DNA of 59,034 bases from Verrucomicrobiota bacterium. GTDB taxonomy: Bacteria; Verrucomicrobiota; Verrucomicrobiia; Limisphaerales; JACDHS01. The DNA is taken from contig JACDHS010000013.1 in the NCBI GenBank assembly GCA_013820875.1, positions 1 to 59,034 of the forward strand, in the 5' to 3' direction. The notes below the pieces were generated by a model, which saw only the letters and a list, made by a program, of their open reading frames with translations, was not told where the DNA came from and searched no databases. The position numbers and the translations under genes were made by a program. Positions 1-10,594 of this stretch are shown here, piece after piece. The stretch's first letter is position 1, and the number at the start of each line of letters is the position of its first letter.

Positions 1-973
1 ACGCTGACAAGACGATTGTTTCTTAGCAAAGCAGTTCTTCCAATCACCGCAAAGCAAACCCTGGCAGAGAAGACAAATTCAGGGCAAACAGTCAGAACTT
101 GAGAGTCACGGCCCGAACTTCGGGCTGGCAGGTTTGCCCCACCTTTTTTGGCTAGGAGCTTCCGCTCCACCTCCGCCTCAGTATGCTGGGTTGTACCTTA
201 TAATTTCCGGATACGCTCGCCCTCATCAAAAAAGTCTCCCGAGCCGCGAAAGGGTTACGGCTAAAACGTTATAATCCTGCCCGTCAATGGTTGCGGTTTT
301 CTGTTTCGCGATTGGCTTAACGCCGCGCATTGTGCCGTTGCAAACTTGTCCGCCAATGTCTGTCGACCCGCTGTTGTCTTCTGCTCCCCTTCGCCTTTTC
401 TCCTTTTCGCCTCTTCTCTGGTGTTCAGTATTCAGCATCCTCCAGTAGGTATCGCGTTTGTTGGAATGCTACGTTGGGGGATTAAGAGCCCGGATATCGC
501 GGCCCTTCAGGCCGCAAATGTGGTGAAACCGTTTACCCAGCCCGGTGGGCTGGGCTGAGGGATTGCCGGCCCTTTGGGCCTCCGGCCAGCTGCAGCGAAG
601 CTGTGCGATATCGTTTATTCCTACTCCTTTAGAATAACTCGATTCAGGACCTATCCGGAAATTACTTTTGGCAACCGTTATAGCCAGACGCACTGCTGTC
701 GCATGCAACGAAACCTGTCACGCGGCCATCTCAATCTTTGCGCAACACGACACCCATTGTGAACCGGCAGAGGTCAGACACCGAGCCCGTGAGCGCCGCG
801 CCGGTGCGCAAGGGGCAGGGAAGGGAGATGGTTTGAAGTTTCAAGTTGGAAACAGAGATCCTCACCCGTTTAAAACACACCCGAATTTACCCTCTGCGGT
901 GATTGGCGATCGCCGCATATTTCTCTATTGTCCATTCGTGGTTTCTTCTTAGAATTTCGATATTAAATTTTCC
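1..973. other. Intergenic repeat-rich leader, no gene recognised
   Basis: I see no convincing coding sequence here; the short open frames are low-complexity and overlap on both strands. The stretch contains a GC-rich palindromic block around 91-131, a pyrimidine-rich tract around 370-440, and the 142-bp repeat at 541-682. The promoter of the GH2-led operon should lie in the AT-rich 900-970 segment, but no unambiguous -35/-10 pair was chosen. Confidence 0.6.
541..682 (+). repeat. 142-bp long-range inverted repeat, left copy
   Basis: The sequence from 541 to 682 is the reverse complement of 58744-58885, with a single mismatch at 595 by eye (141/142). Its first half is GC-rich with nested palindromes (CCCGGTGGGCTGGGCTGAGG, then GGCCCTTTGGGCC). 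Its second half is AT-richer and non-palindromic (GATTCAGGACCTATCCGG). No transposase frame lies inside. It is most likely one member of a dispersed non-autonomous repeat family. Confidence 0.9.
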
Positions 974-2905
974 ATGAACATAAAAAAAATAACGTTACTC
1001 ATCTTCACGGCTGTCCTGATGTCGATGGCATCGGTTTCGGCGCAGACCTGGAAACCTGCCAACCCGAAACTCATGACGGAGTGGGGCGAGAAGGTCACGC
1101 CGGAGAATGCGTGGAGCGAATATCCGCGCCCCCAATTTGTGCGTGAACGCTGGATGAATCTGAACGGGCTGTGGGATTATGCGATTGCACCGAAAATTGC
1201 ACCGCAACCGGCGAAATTCGATGGACAGATTCTCGTTCCGTTTGCAGTCGAGTCAGCGCTTTCCGGCGTGGGCAGGTCATTCACACCGCAGGATCGGCTC
1301 TGGTATCGGCGACAGGTTACGCTGCCGAACCATTGGGCGGATCATCGTATTTTGCTCCACTTCGGCGCGGTCGATTTCGAATGCGTGCTTTGGGTGAACG
1401 GCGGACTTGTGGGTTCGCACGTCGGCGGTTCGGACCCGTTTACTTTTGATGTTACCGCATTCTTGAAACAAGGTGAAAACGAATTACTACTCGCCGTTAC
1501 CGATCCAACCGACAGCGAGGAACAACCGCGTGGTAAACAACAACTGAATCAGCGCGGCATCTGGTACACACCTGTGTCCGGTATTTGGCAAACCGTCTGG
1601 ATGGAACCGGTCCCCCAAGAACATTACCTGGCAGAAATTCGGTTAACTCCGGATGTAGCGGGCAAACGTTTGATCGTAGCTCCGCTGCTGAATACAGCGG
1701 TGGAACGCGATGATTTGGCGGTGCGTTTCACATCGTTTGCCAACGGTAAACCAACTGGAAGCACCGTGGTGCGCGTTAATCGGGAAGGAGTTTTGCACCT
1801 TTCGGATTTGCAATTATGGTCGCCGGAATCCCCGTTCCTCTATGATCTCACGGCTGAACTGGTGCAAGTGAAAGCGCCGGTTGAAAATCGCACGCAGCCA
1901 AAAAATCGCTCAAAGCTGCCATCGTTCGGCGAACCGGAACGTGCGGCTTACGCAAAACTTGAACCCATCGGCAAACCGATGGACGTGGTGAAATCTTATT
2001 TCGGGATGCGCAATGTCACACTGGGCGCTGGACCGAAGTCACAACAACCACACCTGCGTTTCAACGAGACTCCGATCTTCCAGCACGGTCCGCTGGACCA
2101 GGGTTGGTGGCCCGATGGATTACTCACGCCTCCTTCCGACGAAGCGATGGTCTGGGAAATCAAATGGCTCAAGGAAGCCGGTTTCAACATGCTGCGAAAA
2201 CATATCAAGGTTGAACCAGCCCGCTATTACTACCATTGCGATCGCCTCGGCATCCTGGTCTGGCAGGACATGCCGACTGGCTTCAACAAGGCACAACGCA
2301 ATTACCGGGAAGATCAAGGCGAACCGCTTCGTCTTTCCACCAGTCGCGAACAGTTTGAATTGGAGCTGCGCCGCATGATTGGACGTCTCTACAATCATCC
2401 CAGCATTGTCATGTGGGTAATTCACAACGAAGGCTGGGGTCAATATGAAAGCCCTGCTCTTTCCCGCTGGGTGAAATCGATTGATTCAAGCCGATGGATC
2501 AATGGCGTTTCCGGTTGGCTGGATCAAAATACCAGCGACATCTACGACATCCATACCTACCAGGAAGTGCCGCTCGCACCGGCAAACCAGATGGATCGCG
2601 CCATTGTCATAGGTGAATACGGCGGCGTGGGCTGGCCTGTCACCGGACATCTGTGGGATGCGGAGAAACGCAACTGGGGCTACCAGACTTACCAGAGCAA
2701 AGAAGAATACGAAGCAGCGCTCAGAAAGAAAATTGAGGCATTGCTCCCGATGCGACACGACCTGGGTTTGTCAGCCGCGGTTTACACTCAAACCACCGAT
2801 GTAGAAGGCGAAGTAAACGGGTTTATGACCTACGATCGCAAAATGATTAAAGTGACTCCGGCGACTCTCAAAGAAATGAACCGGAAATTGATTCAGCCTC
2901 GATAA
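974..2905 (+). CDS. Exported glycoside hydrolase family 2 enzyme (beta-galactosidase/glucuronidase-like)
   Basis: A 643-aa protein with a typical signal peptide (residues 1-23, ending SVSAQ). Residues ~45-215 form the GH2 jelly-roll sugar-binding domain (VDFECVLWVNGGLVGSHVGG), followed by an Ig-like segment and a TIM barrel from ~340. The family acid/base Glu is E486 in WVIHNEGWGQ and the nucleophile is E548 in VIGEYGG. GH2 enzymes are retaining exo-glycosidases; the substrate (beta-galactoside, glucuronide or mannoside) cannot be read from sequence alone. It is first in a seven-gene, same-strand cluster with the arabinofuranosidase 50 nt downstream, so it probably removes terminal sugars from the same polysaccharide outside the cytoplasm. 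The start at 974 is set by the signal peptide. Confidence 0.9.
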   Translation: MNIKKITLLIFTAVLMSMASVSAQTWKPANPKLMTEWGEKVTPENAWSEYPRPQFVRERWMNLNGLWDYAIAPKIAPQPAKFDGQILVPFAVESALSGVGRSFTPQDRLWYRRQVTLPNHWADHRILLHFGAVDFECVLWVNGGLVGSHVGGSDPFTFDVTAFLKQGENELLLAVTDPTDSEEQPRGKQQLNQRGIWYTPVSGIWQTVWMEPVPQEHYLAEIRLTPDVAGKRLIVAPLLNTAVERDDLAVRFTSFANGKPTGSTVVRVNREGVLHLSDLQLWSPESPFLYDLTAELVQVKAPVENRTQPKNRSKLPSFGEPERAAYAKLEPIGKPMDVVKSYFGMRNVTLGAGPKSQQPHLRFNETPIFQHGPLDQGWWPDGLLTPPSDEAMVWEIKWLKEAGFNMLRKHIKVEPARYYYHCDRLGILVWQDMPTGFNKAQRNYREDQGEPLRLSTSREQFELELRRMIGRLYNHPSIVMWVIHNEGWGQYESPALSRWVKSIDSSRWINGVSGWLDQNTSDIYDIHTYQEVPLAPANQMDRAIVIGEYGGVGWPVTGHLWDAEKRNWGYQTYQSKEEYEAALRKKIEALLPMRHDLGLSAAVYTQTTDVEGEVNGFMTYDRKMIKVTPATLKEMNRKLIQPR

Positions 2906-2955
2906 GCATGGATTACTGCATGGCAGAATACTTTATGCTAAACCAACTCTAAACC

Positions 2956-4545
2956 ATGCTGCGCCAGTTATACATTCTATGTGGATTCATTTGCCTGGGG
3001 AACAGTCCTGTCCTTTCCCAGTCCCCCTCGCCCTCCAGCTACCCTGCAACCGTTTCGGTGCATCTCGATCAACGCATCGGCGCGATCAGTCCGTACATCT
3101 ACGGGCAGTATCTGGAACATGTGCAGCGCGATGACCAATGCATTTATCCCTCGCTCTGGGACAACCAATCTCCTTTTGCGGATAAATCCGGATTGCGTCG
3201 TGATGTGATCGCGGCGGCGCGCGAACTGGGTGTCCCGGTGGTTCGCTGGCCCGGTGGTTGTTTCGCCGATGTTTATGATTGGGAAGACGGCATAGGCCCG
3301 CAATCGGAGCGACCGGTACGGATCAACAAACATTGGGGCGGAGAGGAACCGAACCACTTCGGCACTGACGAATTTCTGCGTTGGTGCCAACTGGTCGGAA
3401 CCGAAGCGTATATCAATGCGAACCTGGGCACCGGCACGCTCGATGACTGCCTGAACTGGCTTGAGTATTGCAACGGCAATACCAGCACCCCACAGGGGAA
3501 ACGTCGCAAAGCCAACGGGCACTCGAAACCTTACGACGTGGCATTTTGGGGGATTGGCAACGAGACGTTTGCCAAATGGGAAGCCGGTTACATGGATGCC
3601 AAAACTTACGCCGCAACTTTGACCGAATGGGCTGGCGCGGTTCGGCAGCAAAGTCCGAAGACTAAAATCATGGCTGTAGGTTCAATGTCAGCAGACGTTC
3701 CCGAGTGGGACCGCGCGCTCCTGGACCAGGCGGGACATTTATTTGATTACCTGACGTTTCATGCTTACGGCGTTTGCAACGGAAACCGGGCGGATTATGA
3801 GTCGGTTGCATTCACACCGGTTTACTTCGAGCAACGTCTCAGGAAAATGATCGCCGTGCTGGACGAATTCGCATGGAAGCGGACCAACCAGGAACCGATT
3901 CGAATTTCGATGGATGAATGGAATATTCGCCATCATCGCGACGGCGGTTTAACCCGGAAAGATCCCCGCACGCAACAGGATGCGGTCTTTGCCGCTGGCG
4001 TGTTGAACACCATGATCCGACTCAGTCCACGGGTGGGGATGGCCAATTACGTTTTCCTCGTCAACGGCAACGGCGTGATGCTGGTGAACAGCAATCAAGT
4101 CGTGAAGACACCGTTGTTTCATCTCTTCAAACAATATGGCGAATGGATGCAGGGCGATGCTCTCAATGCGACGGTGAATTCTCCAATGATTCAGCCGCCC
4201 ACACCCAGCGCGCATTATCCGAACTATAAATTCCCAGCCGACTTCAAGTCACCCGAGTCTCCCTACCTGGACGTCACGGCCGCGTTGAAAGATCGTAATA
4301 CTTTGGCAGTGGCAATAGTCAATCGCCACGGCCATTCCTCGGCCAACGTCGAACTCGATTTGCCGAAAGGTTTTGTTCCACAAACGGTTTGGACCTTGCA
4401 TCACGAAGACATTTTCGCAGCCAACAGCTTCGATGCACCGGACCGGGTGAGCCCGACCGTCCGCCAGTTGAATGGCAACAAATGGAGCTCCCCACCGCAC
4501 TCCGTTTCCATTATTCTCTGCAAACGCAGCGGGGGCTTTTTTTGA
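2956..4545 (+). CDS. Exported GH51-type alpha-L-arabinofuranosidase
   Basis: A 529-aa protein with an N-terminal signal (hydrophobic residues ~4-20, PVLSQ). The barrel carries VVRWPGGCFADVYDWEDGIG, typical of GH51 arabinofuranosidases, then acid/base E203 in WGIGNETF and nucleophile E321 in SMDEWN. A C-terminal beta-sandwich follows (~400-525). The family removes terminal alpha-L-arabinofuranosyl groups from arabinoxylan, arabinan or related glycans. The stop codon shares its last A with the ATG of the next gene (TGATG), so translation is probably coupled to the sulfatase. Family assignment is strong; the natural substrate is inferred. Confidence 0.9.
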   Translation: MLRQLYILCGFICLGNSPVLSQSPSPSSYPATVSVHLDQRIGAISPYIYGQYLEHVQRDDQCIYPSLWDNQSPFADKSGLRRDVIAAARELGVPVVRWPGGCFADVYDWEDGIGPQSERPVRINKHWGGEEPNHFGTDEFLRWCQLVGTEAYINANLGTGTLDDCLNWLEYCNGNTSTPQGKRRKANGHSKPYDVAFWGIGNETFAKWEAGYMDAKTYAATLTEWAGAVRQQSPKTKIMAVGSMSADVPEWDRALLDQAGHLFDYLTFHAYGVCNGNRADYESVAFTPVYFEQRLRKMIAVLDEFAWKRTNQEPIRISMDEWNIRHHRDGGLTRKDPRTQQDAVFAAGVLNTMIRLSPRVGMANYVFLVNGNGVMLVNSNQVVKTPLFHLFKQYGEWMQGDALNATVNSPMIQPPTPSAHYPNYKFPADFKSPESPYLDVTAALKDRNTLAVAIVNRHGHSSANVELDLPKGFVPQTVWTLHHEDIFAANSFDAPDRVSPTVRQLNGNKWSSPPHSVSIILCKRSGGFF

Positions 4546-5954
4546 TGAAACACGTCTCGACCAATCGAACCACCGGTAACAACGGCTGCAAATTCCTTCG
4601 CTCTCTTTTATCCTTAAAATGGATTGTGGCCGTTTGTTGCCTGCTAACCTTTTCGCTCGTCCAGGGAATGGCGGCCCCGGAAAAACCGAACATCATAATC
4701 ATTTTCACCGATGACATGGGTTACGCAGATGTAGGCTGCTATGGTGGGACGTTTACTCCGACGCCCAATATTGATCAGCTTGCAAAAGAAGGAACGCGCT
4801 TCACACAGTTCTATGTGGCGTCACCGATTTGTTCGCCTTCACGTGCTGGATTGCTCACCGGGATGTATCCTGCGCGCTGGAAGATCCGCACGTTTCTACA
4901 ATCCCGCCAGGGCAACCGGGCCGCTGGACAGGCAGATTTCCTCGATCCAAAAGCTCCCTCGATGGTTCGCACGCTAAAAGAGGCTGGCTATGCAACAGCG
5001 CACATTGGAAAATGGCATCTTGGCGGTGGTCGCGACGTGACCGATGCCCCACCTTTCTCCGCCTATGGCTACGACGAACACGTCAGCACCTATGAAAGCC
5101 CCGCGCCTGATCCGGCGCTGACTGCCACCAACTGGATCTGGTCGGCGAACGACGATGTGAAACGATGGGATCGTTCCGCCTATTTCGTGGACAAAACTCT
5201 TGATTTTCTGAAACGAAAAAAAGACCAGCCTTGTTTCGTGAACTTCTGGCCGGATGACGTTCACACACCCTGGGTTCCAGAAGGCGCAGCACCTCAGGCC
5301 GGAAGGAAAAAGCACGAAAGTCGCCGCGAATTCGAATTGGTTCTCACCGAATACGATCGCCAGGTCGGACGCTTGATGGAAGGTCTGAAGAAGCTCGGTC
5401 TCGACAAGAACACAATCGTAATTTTCACCAGCGACAATGGTCCCGGTCCCGATTTTGCCGGCAATCCGCGCAGTCTTGGAATGCGCGGCCAGAAAGGGAG
5501 TCTCTATGAAGGTGGTATTCGGGTGCCTTTCATTGTTCGGTGGCCCGGAAAAACGCCCGTTAACCGCGTGAACGACACCAGCCTCTTCAACGCAGTCGAT
5601 CTCTTCCCTTCCCTTTGTAAAATCGCCGGTGCTCCTCTCCCGAAAAACACGAAACTCGATGGCGAAGACGTCAGCCAAATCTTTTTCGGCAAAAACATTT
5701 CTCGAAAGCATCCCATGTTTTGGGAGTTCAACAGGAACAAGAATCGCAACGAACCTGCCAACAGAAACCACAGCCCGCAGATCGCCATTCGCGATGGCAG
5801 ATGGAAATTCCTCGTTAACGAAGATGGCTCCGGTGCTGAACTTTACGATTTAAAAGCGGACCCTAACGAAACGCAAAATCTTGTGAAAAAGAACCAGACC
5901 ATGACCGCACGTTTGACGGATGCGGCGTTGGAATGGAAACGGGCGATGCCATGA
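4545..5954 (+). CDS. Exported type I sulfatase 1
   Basis: A 469-aa sulfatase. I place the start at ATG 4545, overlapping the previous stop by 1 nt; a longer frame from 4389 lies inside the GH51 gene and lacks a sensible N-terminus. Residues ~27-45 form the signal segment. The metal site starts with IIIIFTDDMGYADVG; the formylglycine motif is C96-S-P-S-R, so the cysteine form must be matured by an FGE- or anSME-type enzyme, neither of which is in this window. Other family signatures are IGKWHLGG, FTSDNGPG and GMRGQKGSLYEGGIRVPF. The product hydrolyses sulfate esters, probably on the operon's polysaccharide. It ends in an ATGA overlap with the next gene. Confidence 0.93.
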   Translation: MKHVSTNRTTGNNGCKFLRSLLSLKWIVAVCCLLTFSLVQGMAAPEKPNIIIIFTDDMGYADVGCYGGTFTPTPNIDQLAKEGTRFTQFYVASPICSPSRAGLLTGMYPARWKIRTFLQSRQGNRAAGQADFLDPKAPSMVRTLKEAGYATAHIGKWHLGGGRDVTDAPPFSAYGYDEHVSTYESPAPDPALTATNWIWSANDDVKRWDRSAYFVDKTLDFLKRKKDQPCFVNFWPDDVHTPWVPEGAAPQAGRKKHESRREFELVLTEYDRQVGRLMEGLKKLGLDKNTIVIFTSDNGPGPDFAGNPRSLGMRGQKGSLYEGGIRVPFIVRWPGKTPVNRVNDTSLFNAVDLFPSLCKIAGAPLPKNTKLDGEDVSQIFFGKNISRKHPMFWEFNRNKNRNEPANRNHSPQIAIRDGRWKFLVNEDGSGAELYDLKADPNETQNLVKKNQTMTARLTDAALEWKRAMP

Positions 5955-8900
5955 TTAAGATGAACCGTGCAGCACAACTCTGCGCTTTATCAGCACTTAC
6001 CCTGGTTGCCGGTTCCATGGTATTGGGCGCAACCGATTTTGCGCGCGACATCCAACCCATCCTCGCAAAACACTGCTACGAATGCCACGGAGCCGATTTG
6101 CAAAAAGGAAAATTACGCCTGGACGAACGTAGTTCGGCATTGCAGGTCGTTCGCCCGGACAAACCGGAGGAAAGCGAACTCTACCGTCGGATCACACTTC
6201 CCAGGGGCCACGACGACATCATGCCGAATCGTGGCGAACCATTGAGCAAGGCGGAGACAGAACGTATTCGCGACTGGATTACCCAGGGAGCCATCTGGCC
6301 GGACAACGTCGTTGCGGCCAAACACTGGGCCTACGTGGCGCCCAACCGGCCATCGGTGCCTAAAATCAAAAACAAGCGGGAAGCCAAAAACCAGATCGAT
6401 CATTTCATTTTCGCTCGGCTGGAAAAGGAAGGGATGCGTCCATCAACGGAGGCGGATCGCACTACCCTGCTCCGCCGTGTCCACCTCGACTTGATTGGTC
6501 TGCCCCCGTCACCCGCTGAAGTGACGGCATTCCTCGCCGATAAAAGCCCCAGGGCATACGAAAAAGTCGTAGATCGCCTGCTCGCCTCGCCGCAATATGG
6601 CGAGCGTTGGGCGCGTCCCTGGCTCGACCTCGCACGCTACGCGGATTCAAGCGGCTATCAACGGGACAATCTCTGGGACATATGGCCTTATCGCGATTGG
6701 GTCATTAACGCGCTAAATGAGGATATGCCGTTTGATCAATTTACTATCGAGCAACTGGCGGGAGACCTTCTGCCAAATGCCACGACACAACAGAAGGTTG
6801 CCACCGGCTTCAATCGTTGCGTGCCGACAAATGTCGAAGCCGGCGCGGACCAGGAGGAGACACGCGTCAACCAGGTGTTTGATCGCGTCAACACGCTCGG
6901 CTCCGTTTGGCTCGGTTCAACCCTTGAATGTGCCCAATGCCACAACCACAAATACGATCCGATTTCGCAGAAGGAATATTATCAACTGTTCTCTTTCTTC
7001 AACAACACACCAAAAGAAACCGAATTTCGCACGCCGAGATCCACCGCCGCACTGAAGTTTGATGGCCCGTATCTGAGTTTGCCGGATGCGGAAATCGAGC
7101 AACAACGAAGCGTCATCAAAGTTCAACTTGAAGAGATCAACCAGCGAATCCAGAGGCACAGTGAAACGTTGTCAGCGGCACAGGACGTTTGGGAACAGAA
7201 GTTGCGTGCGGAAAGCGTTGAAAGCGGAAAGGTGCATACGCTCGAGATCGCGGATTTCGATACGGAAAGCGGGTCGTTTCATCGAACTCTTGAAGATAAA
7301 TCAGTCCTCTTAATCCGGGATGACAACGATTCCATTCCCAACAGGGACACCTACACGATCACCGTCCGCACTCAACTTCCTGAAATCACCGGTTTCAGAC
7401 TCGACGTGTTGAGCGATCCCTCCCTCCCTGGCGGTGGACCGGGGCGAGGCGATGAAAAAACTCCCAATTTTGTCCTAAACGATTTCACAGTCACGACGAC
7501 ATCTCCCGGTCAATCGGCTGCTTCCCCGGTTAAGCTGCGAAATGCCAAAGCAAGTTTTTCCCAGGAAAACTTTGATGTCTCCGGAGCCATTGATAACAGA
7601 CCACGCTCCGGATGGGCGGTGCGACCTGAATTTGCCAGGGATCACTGGGCGATTTTTGAAACTGTAAACCCCATTAACTTCCCCGCCGGTGGCTCACTGA
7701 TATTCAAATTGGAACAGAACAGCGGTGCCGCTCGAACCATCGGTCGGCTACGACTTTCTGCCCTTACTGGAGTGGTTGGACAAAAATCGATCCCCTCAGA
7801 TATTGCACAGATATTGCAGCTACCATCGGAAAAACGTTCTCCCGCGCAGAAGAAACGCCTCAGCAATCATCACATCGCCACCGATCCCACATTGATCAAA
7901 TGGCGAACAGAACGTTTGAAACTGGAAGGGAAAATGAAAGACCTCAGGCTCCCGCAGACCCTCGTCATGAAGGAGTTGCCGGAAACCCGAATGTCATCCG
8001 TGTTCGTGCGAGGTAATTTTCTTGAACCGGGAGAATCGGTGCAGGCCGATACACCGGCGGTTTTGCATGCCCTCCTCGAAGGACCACCCAATCGTCTCAC
8101 ACTGGCACGCTGGCTGGTGGACACAAATAATCCCCTCGTCGCACGGGTCACCGTGAATCGTTGGTGGGCAGAATTTTTTGGGATCGGCCTCGTTCCGACC
8201 CCTGAAGATTTTGGTATCAAAGGTGATTCACCCACACATCCCGATCTGCTCGACTGGCTGGCAGTAGAATTCATGTCACCCACTTCCGGTGGTACGTCGA
8301 ATCGCTCCCTTGTAGCTACGAAAGGACCACGCGCCTCCCGCTCCCCATCCAACAATGCAACCATTCAACGATCCAACAATTCCCCCCCGCCCCCCTGGTC
8401 CATGAAACACATTCATCGTTTAATCGTGACCAGCGCGACCTATCGCCAATCCTCTGCCGTTTCACCGGAACTGCTGGAGAAAGACGACGAAAACAAACTT
8501 TACGCCCGTGCTCCCCGCTTCCGGATGGAGGCAGAAATGATTCGTGACAACGCGCTATCTGTGTCCGGTCTTTTAAGTTTGAAGCAAGGCGGACCACCAG
8601 TCCGCCCATATCAACCGCCTGGAATCTGGGAGAGCAAAGTGGGTGGCGATAACATCACTTACGAACTCAGCGAAGGAGAAAACCGTTATCGTCGCGGCAT
8701 CTACATTGTTTGGAAGCGAACCTCTCCGTATCCGAGCTTCATTAATTTCGACGCCACCGAACGAACTGCCTGCGTCGTCAAACGAACCCGTTCCAACACT
8801 CCACTTCAGGCGCTGACTCTCTTGAACGACCCGGTTTACGTTGAAGCCGCCGCAGCGCTTGCCAAACGTATTCTGACGGAGAACCCCTCGGGCACGGTGA

Positions 8901-9142
8901 ACGAAAGAATTCGACACGCTTTTTCTCTCTGCCTGGCCCGGACTCCTGATGACAATGAAATCACAGTCCTTGAGCGGCTCTACAATGAGCAACTGCGCGC
9001 TTCCCAAAGCAATCCGGAATCGGTTCGCAAATTGTTAGCTGAATTCCAAATCCCAACGACTGTGGATATCCCTGAATTCGCAGCATGGCACGCTGTGGCA
9101 TGGGCCCTGTTGAACCTGAACGAAACGGTCACCAAAGGTTAA
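5951..9142 (+). CDS. Planctomycete-type cytochrome c / DUF1549 / DUF1553 protein
   Basis: A 1063-aa exported protein; ATG 5951 overlaps the sulfatase stop (ATGA), and MNRAAQ at 5960 is an alternative start. After the signal peptide comes a PSCyt1 domain with one haem motif C42-Y-E-C45-H46. DUF1549 (~140-370) follows with a second CxxCH at C327 ([12 protein letters not shown]), then a beta-sandwich insert and DUF1553 towards the C-terminus. These proteins are abundant in Planctomycetes and Verrucomicrobia, almost always beside a DUF1501 gene as here; their biochemical role is not established. Oddity: residues ~776-816 (SPTSGG to SPPPP) interrupt DUF1553 between LAVEFM and [13 protein letters not shown]. 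They look like an in-frame repeat insertion, low-complexity and rich in Ser/Asn/Pro. Confidence 0.92.
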   Translation: MIKMNRAAQLCALSALTLVAGSMVLGATDFARDIQPILAKHCYECHGADLQKGKLRLDERSSALQVVRPDKPEESELYRRITLPRGHDDIMPNRGEPLSKAETERIRDWITQGAIWPDNVVAAKHWAYVAPNRPSVPKIKNKREAKNQIDHFIFARLEKEGMRPSTEADRTTLLRRVHLDLIGLPPSPAEVTAFLADKSPRAYEKVVDRLLASPQYGERWARPWLDLARYADSSGYQRDNLWDIWPYRDWVINALNEDMPFDQFTIEQLAGDLLPNATTQQKVATGFNRCVPTNVEAGADQEETRVNQVFDRVNTLGSVWLGSTLECAQCHNHKYDPISQKEYYQLFSFFNNTPKETEFRTPRSTAALKFDGPYLSLPDAEIEQQRSVIKVQLEEINQRIQRHSETLSAAQDVWEQKLRAESVESGKVHTLEIADFDTESGSFHRTLEDKSVLLIRDDNDSIPNRDTYTITVRTQLPEITGFRLDVLSDPSLPGGGPGRGDEKTPNFVLNDFTVTTTSPGQSAASPVKLRNAKASFSQENFDVSGAIDNRPRSGWAVRPEFARDHWAIFETVNPINFPAGGSLIFKLEQNSGAARTIGRLRLSALTGVVGQKSIPSDIAQILQLPSEKRSPAQKKRLSNHHIATDPTLIKWRTERLKLEGKMKDLRLPQTLVMKELPETRMSSVFVRGNFLEPGESVQADTPAVLHALLEGPPNRLTLARWLVDTNNPLVARVTVNRWWAEFFGIGLVPTPEDFGIKGDSPTHPDLLDWLAVEFMSPTSGGTSNRSLVATKGPRASRSPSNNATIQRSNNSPPPPWSMKHIHRLIVTSATYRQSSAVSPELLEKDDENKLYARAPRFRMEAEMIRDNALSVSGLLSLKQGGPPVRPYQPPGIWESKVGGDNITYELSEGENRYRRGIYIVWKRTSPYPSFINFDATERTACVVKRTRSNTPLQALTLLNDPVYVEAAAALAKRILTENPSGTVNERIRHAFSLCLARTPDDNEITVLERLYNEQLRASQSNPESVRKLLAEFQIPTTVDIPEFAAWHAVAWALLNLNETVTKG

Positions 9143-9147
9143 TTGAA

Positions 9148-10590
9148 ATGAACCCGATAAACGAACATTTGCTGAACGTCACGCGTCGTCATTTCCTGAA
9201 ACGAACCGGCCTCGCGCTCGGTGCCACGGCTTTGGGGTCCCTGTTGAATGAAAAGTTATTCGCCTCCGGCACTTCTTCCCCGAGCCCGGCGAACCTTCCT
9301 CTCCTGCCGCATTTTGCGCCTCGCGCCAAACAGGTCATTTACCTGCACATGGTCGGCGCACCGTCGCATCTCGATCTATTCGATCACAAACCGGTTCTCC
9401 AACAATACGATGGCAAACCGTGCCCCAACGAATTCCTCGAAGGCAAACGGTTTGCATTTTTGCGCGGCCATCCATCCATTGCCGCTTCCGGCTTTAAATT
9501 TTCGCAACATGGCCGCAGCGGCCAGGAGATTTCCGAACTGCTGCCGAACCTCGCGCGTGTTGCGGACGACATCGCCATCGTGAAAAGCATGTGCACGGAT
9601 GAATTCAATCATGCGCCCGCGCAACTATTTCTTCACACCGGCTTCGGCAGGCCCGGCCGCCCGAGTTTCGGTTCATGGGTCAACTACGGTTTAGGTTCTG
9701 AGAACAAGAATCTTCCTGCGTATGTTGTCCTCCGTTCCGGTCCCCTCCCAGGCGCGGGCACCAGTCTTTGGTCCACCGGTTTCCTGCCGAGCGTTTACCA
9801 GGGCATCCAGTTTCGTTCGACCGGCGATCCAGTCTTATTTTTATCCAATCCCAACGGTCATTCCCGCTCGGATCGGCGCCGGTTACTCGATGCGGTTCAG
9901 AGTTTGAATGAACAACACCTGGCCACCATGGGTGACCCCGAAATCGCCACTCGCATCAGCCAGTATGAAATGGCTTATCGCATGCAGATGTCTGTGCCGG
10001 AGCTGGTGGACATCTCGCAGGAATCACCAAAAACACTGGAGATGTACGGAGCGCAACCGGGCAAAGCCTCCTTCGCAAATAATTGCCTGCTGGCCCGTCG
10101 GTTGGTCGAACGCGGCGTGCGCATCGTTCAACTTTATGACGCCGACTGGGATCATCACCGTGACATTGCCACTGCGCTGCCCCGGAAATGTCGCGACGTG
10201 GACCAGGGCATGGCCGCGCTCATTCAGGATCTTAAACAACGCGGTTTGCTCGATGAAACGCTGATTGTCTGGGGCGGCGAGTTTGGCCGCACCCCGATGC
10301 AGCAAACAGATTCCGGCACCGGCGAGACGACCAAGCCCGGACGCGATCATCACAAGGATGCTTTCACCATTTGGATGGCGGGCGGCGGGATCAAACCGGG
10401 GATCACCTACGGACAGACCGATGATTTCGGCTATAACATCGTGGACAAGCCCGTTCACGTGCATGACCTCAATGCTACGGTACTCCACCTGTTAGGCCTC
10501 GATCACGAGAAGCTCACTTATAAATACCAGGGACGTGAATTTCGCCTCACCGATGTTCATGGAGAAGTTGTTAAAGGATTAATTGCTTAA
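9148..10590 (+). CDS. Tat-exported DUF1501 protein
   Basis: A 480-aa protein starting at ATG 9148, 5 nt after the previous stop; an earlier in-frame start at 9085 would lie inside the DUF1553 gene. The N-terminus [19 protein letters not shown] is a twin-arginine signal, implying export of a folded protein. The body has an alkaline-phosphatase/sulfatase-like fold with [20 protein letters not shown] near the N-terminus and [10 protein letters not shown] plus DHHKDAF towards the C-terminus, both typical of DUF1501. Members pair with PSCyt/DUF1549/DUF1553 proteins throughout the PVC group, which suggests a functional complex; the reaction is unknown. Confidence 0.92.
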   Translation: MNPINEHLLNVTRRHFLKRTGLALGATALGSLLNEKLFASGTSSPSPANLPLLPHFAPRAKQVIYLHMVGAPSHLDLFDHKPVLQQYDGKPCPNEFLEGKRFAFLRGHPSIAASGFKFSQHGRSGQEISELLPNLARVADDIAIVKSMCTDEFNHAPAQLFLHTGFGRPGRPSFGSWVNYGLGSENKNLPAYVVLRSGPLPGAGTSLWSTGFLPSVYQGIQFRSTGDPVLFLSNPNGHSRSDRRRLLDAVQSLNEQHLATMGDPEIATRISQYEMAYRMQMSVPELVDISQESPKTLEMYGAQPGKASFANNCLLARRLVERGVRIVQLYDADWDHHRDIATALPRKCRDVDQGMAALIQDLKQRGLLDETLIVWGGEFGRTPMQQTDSGTGETTKPGRDHHKDAFTIWMAGGGIKPGITYGQTDDFGYNIVDKPVHVHDLNATVLHLLGLDHEKLTYKYQGREFRLTDVHGEVVKGLIA

Positions 10591-10594
10591 AACT

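Noticed and set aside
4389-4544. N-terminal extension of sulfatase 1
   Set aside because: It lies wholly within the GH51 gene in another frame and precedes the natural signal peptide at 4545.
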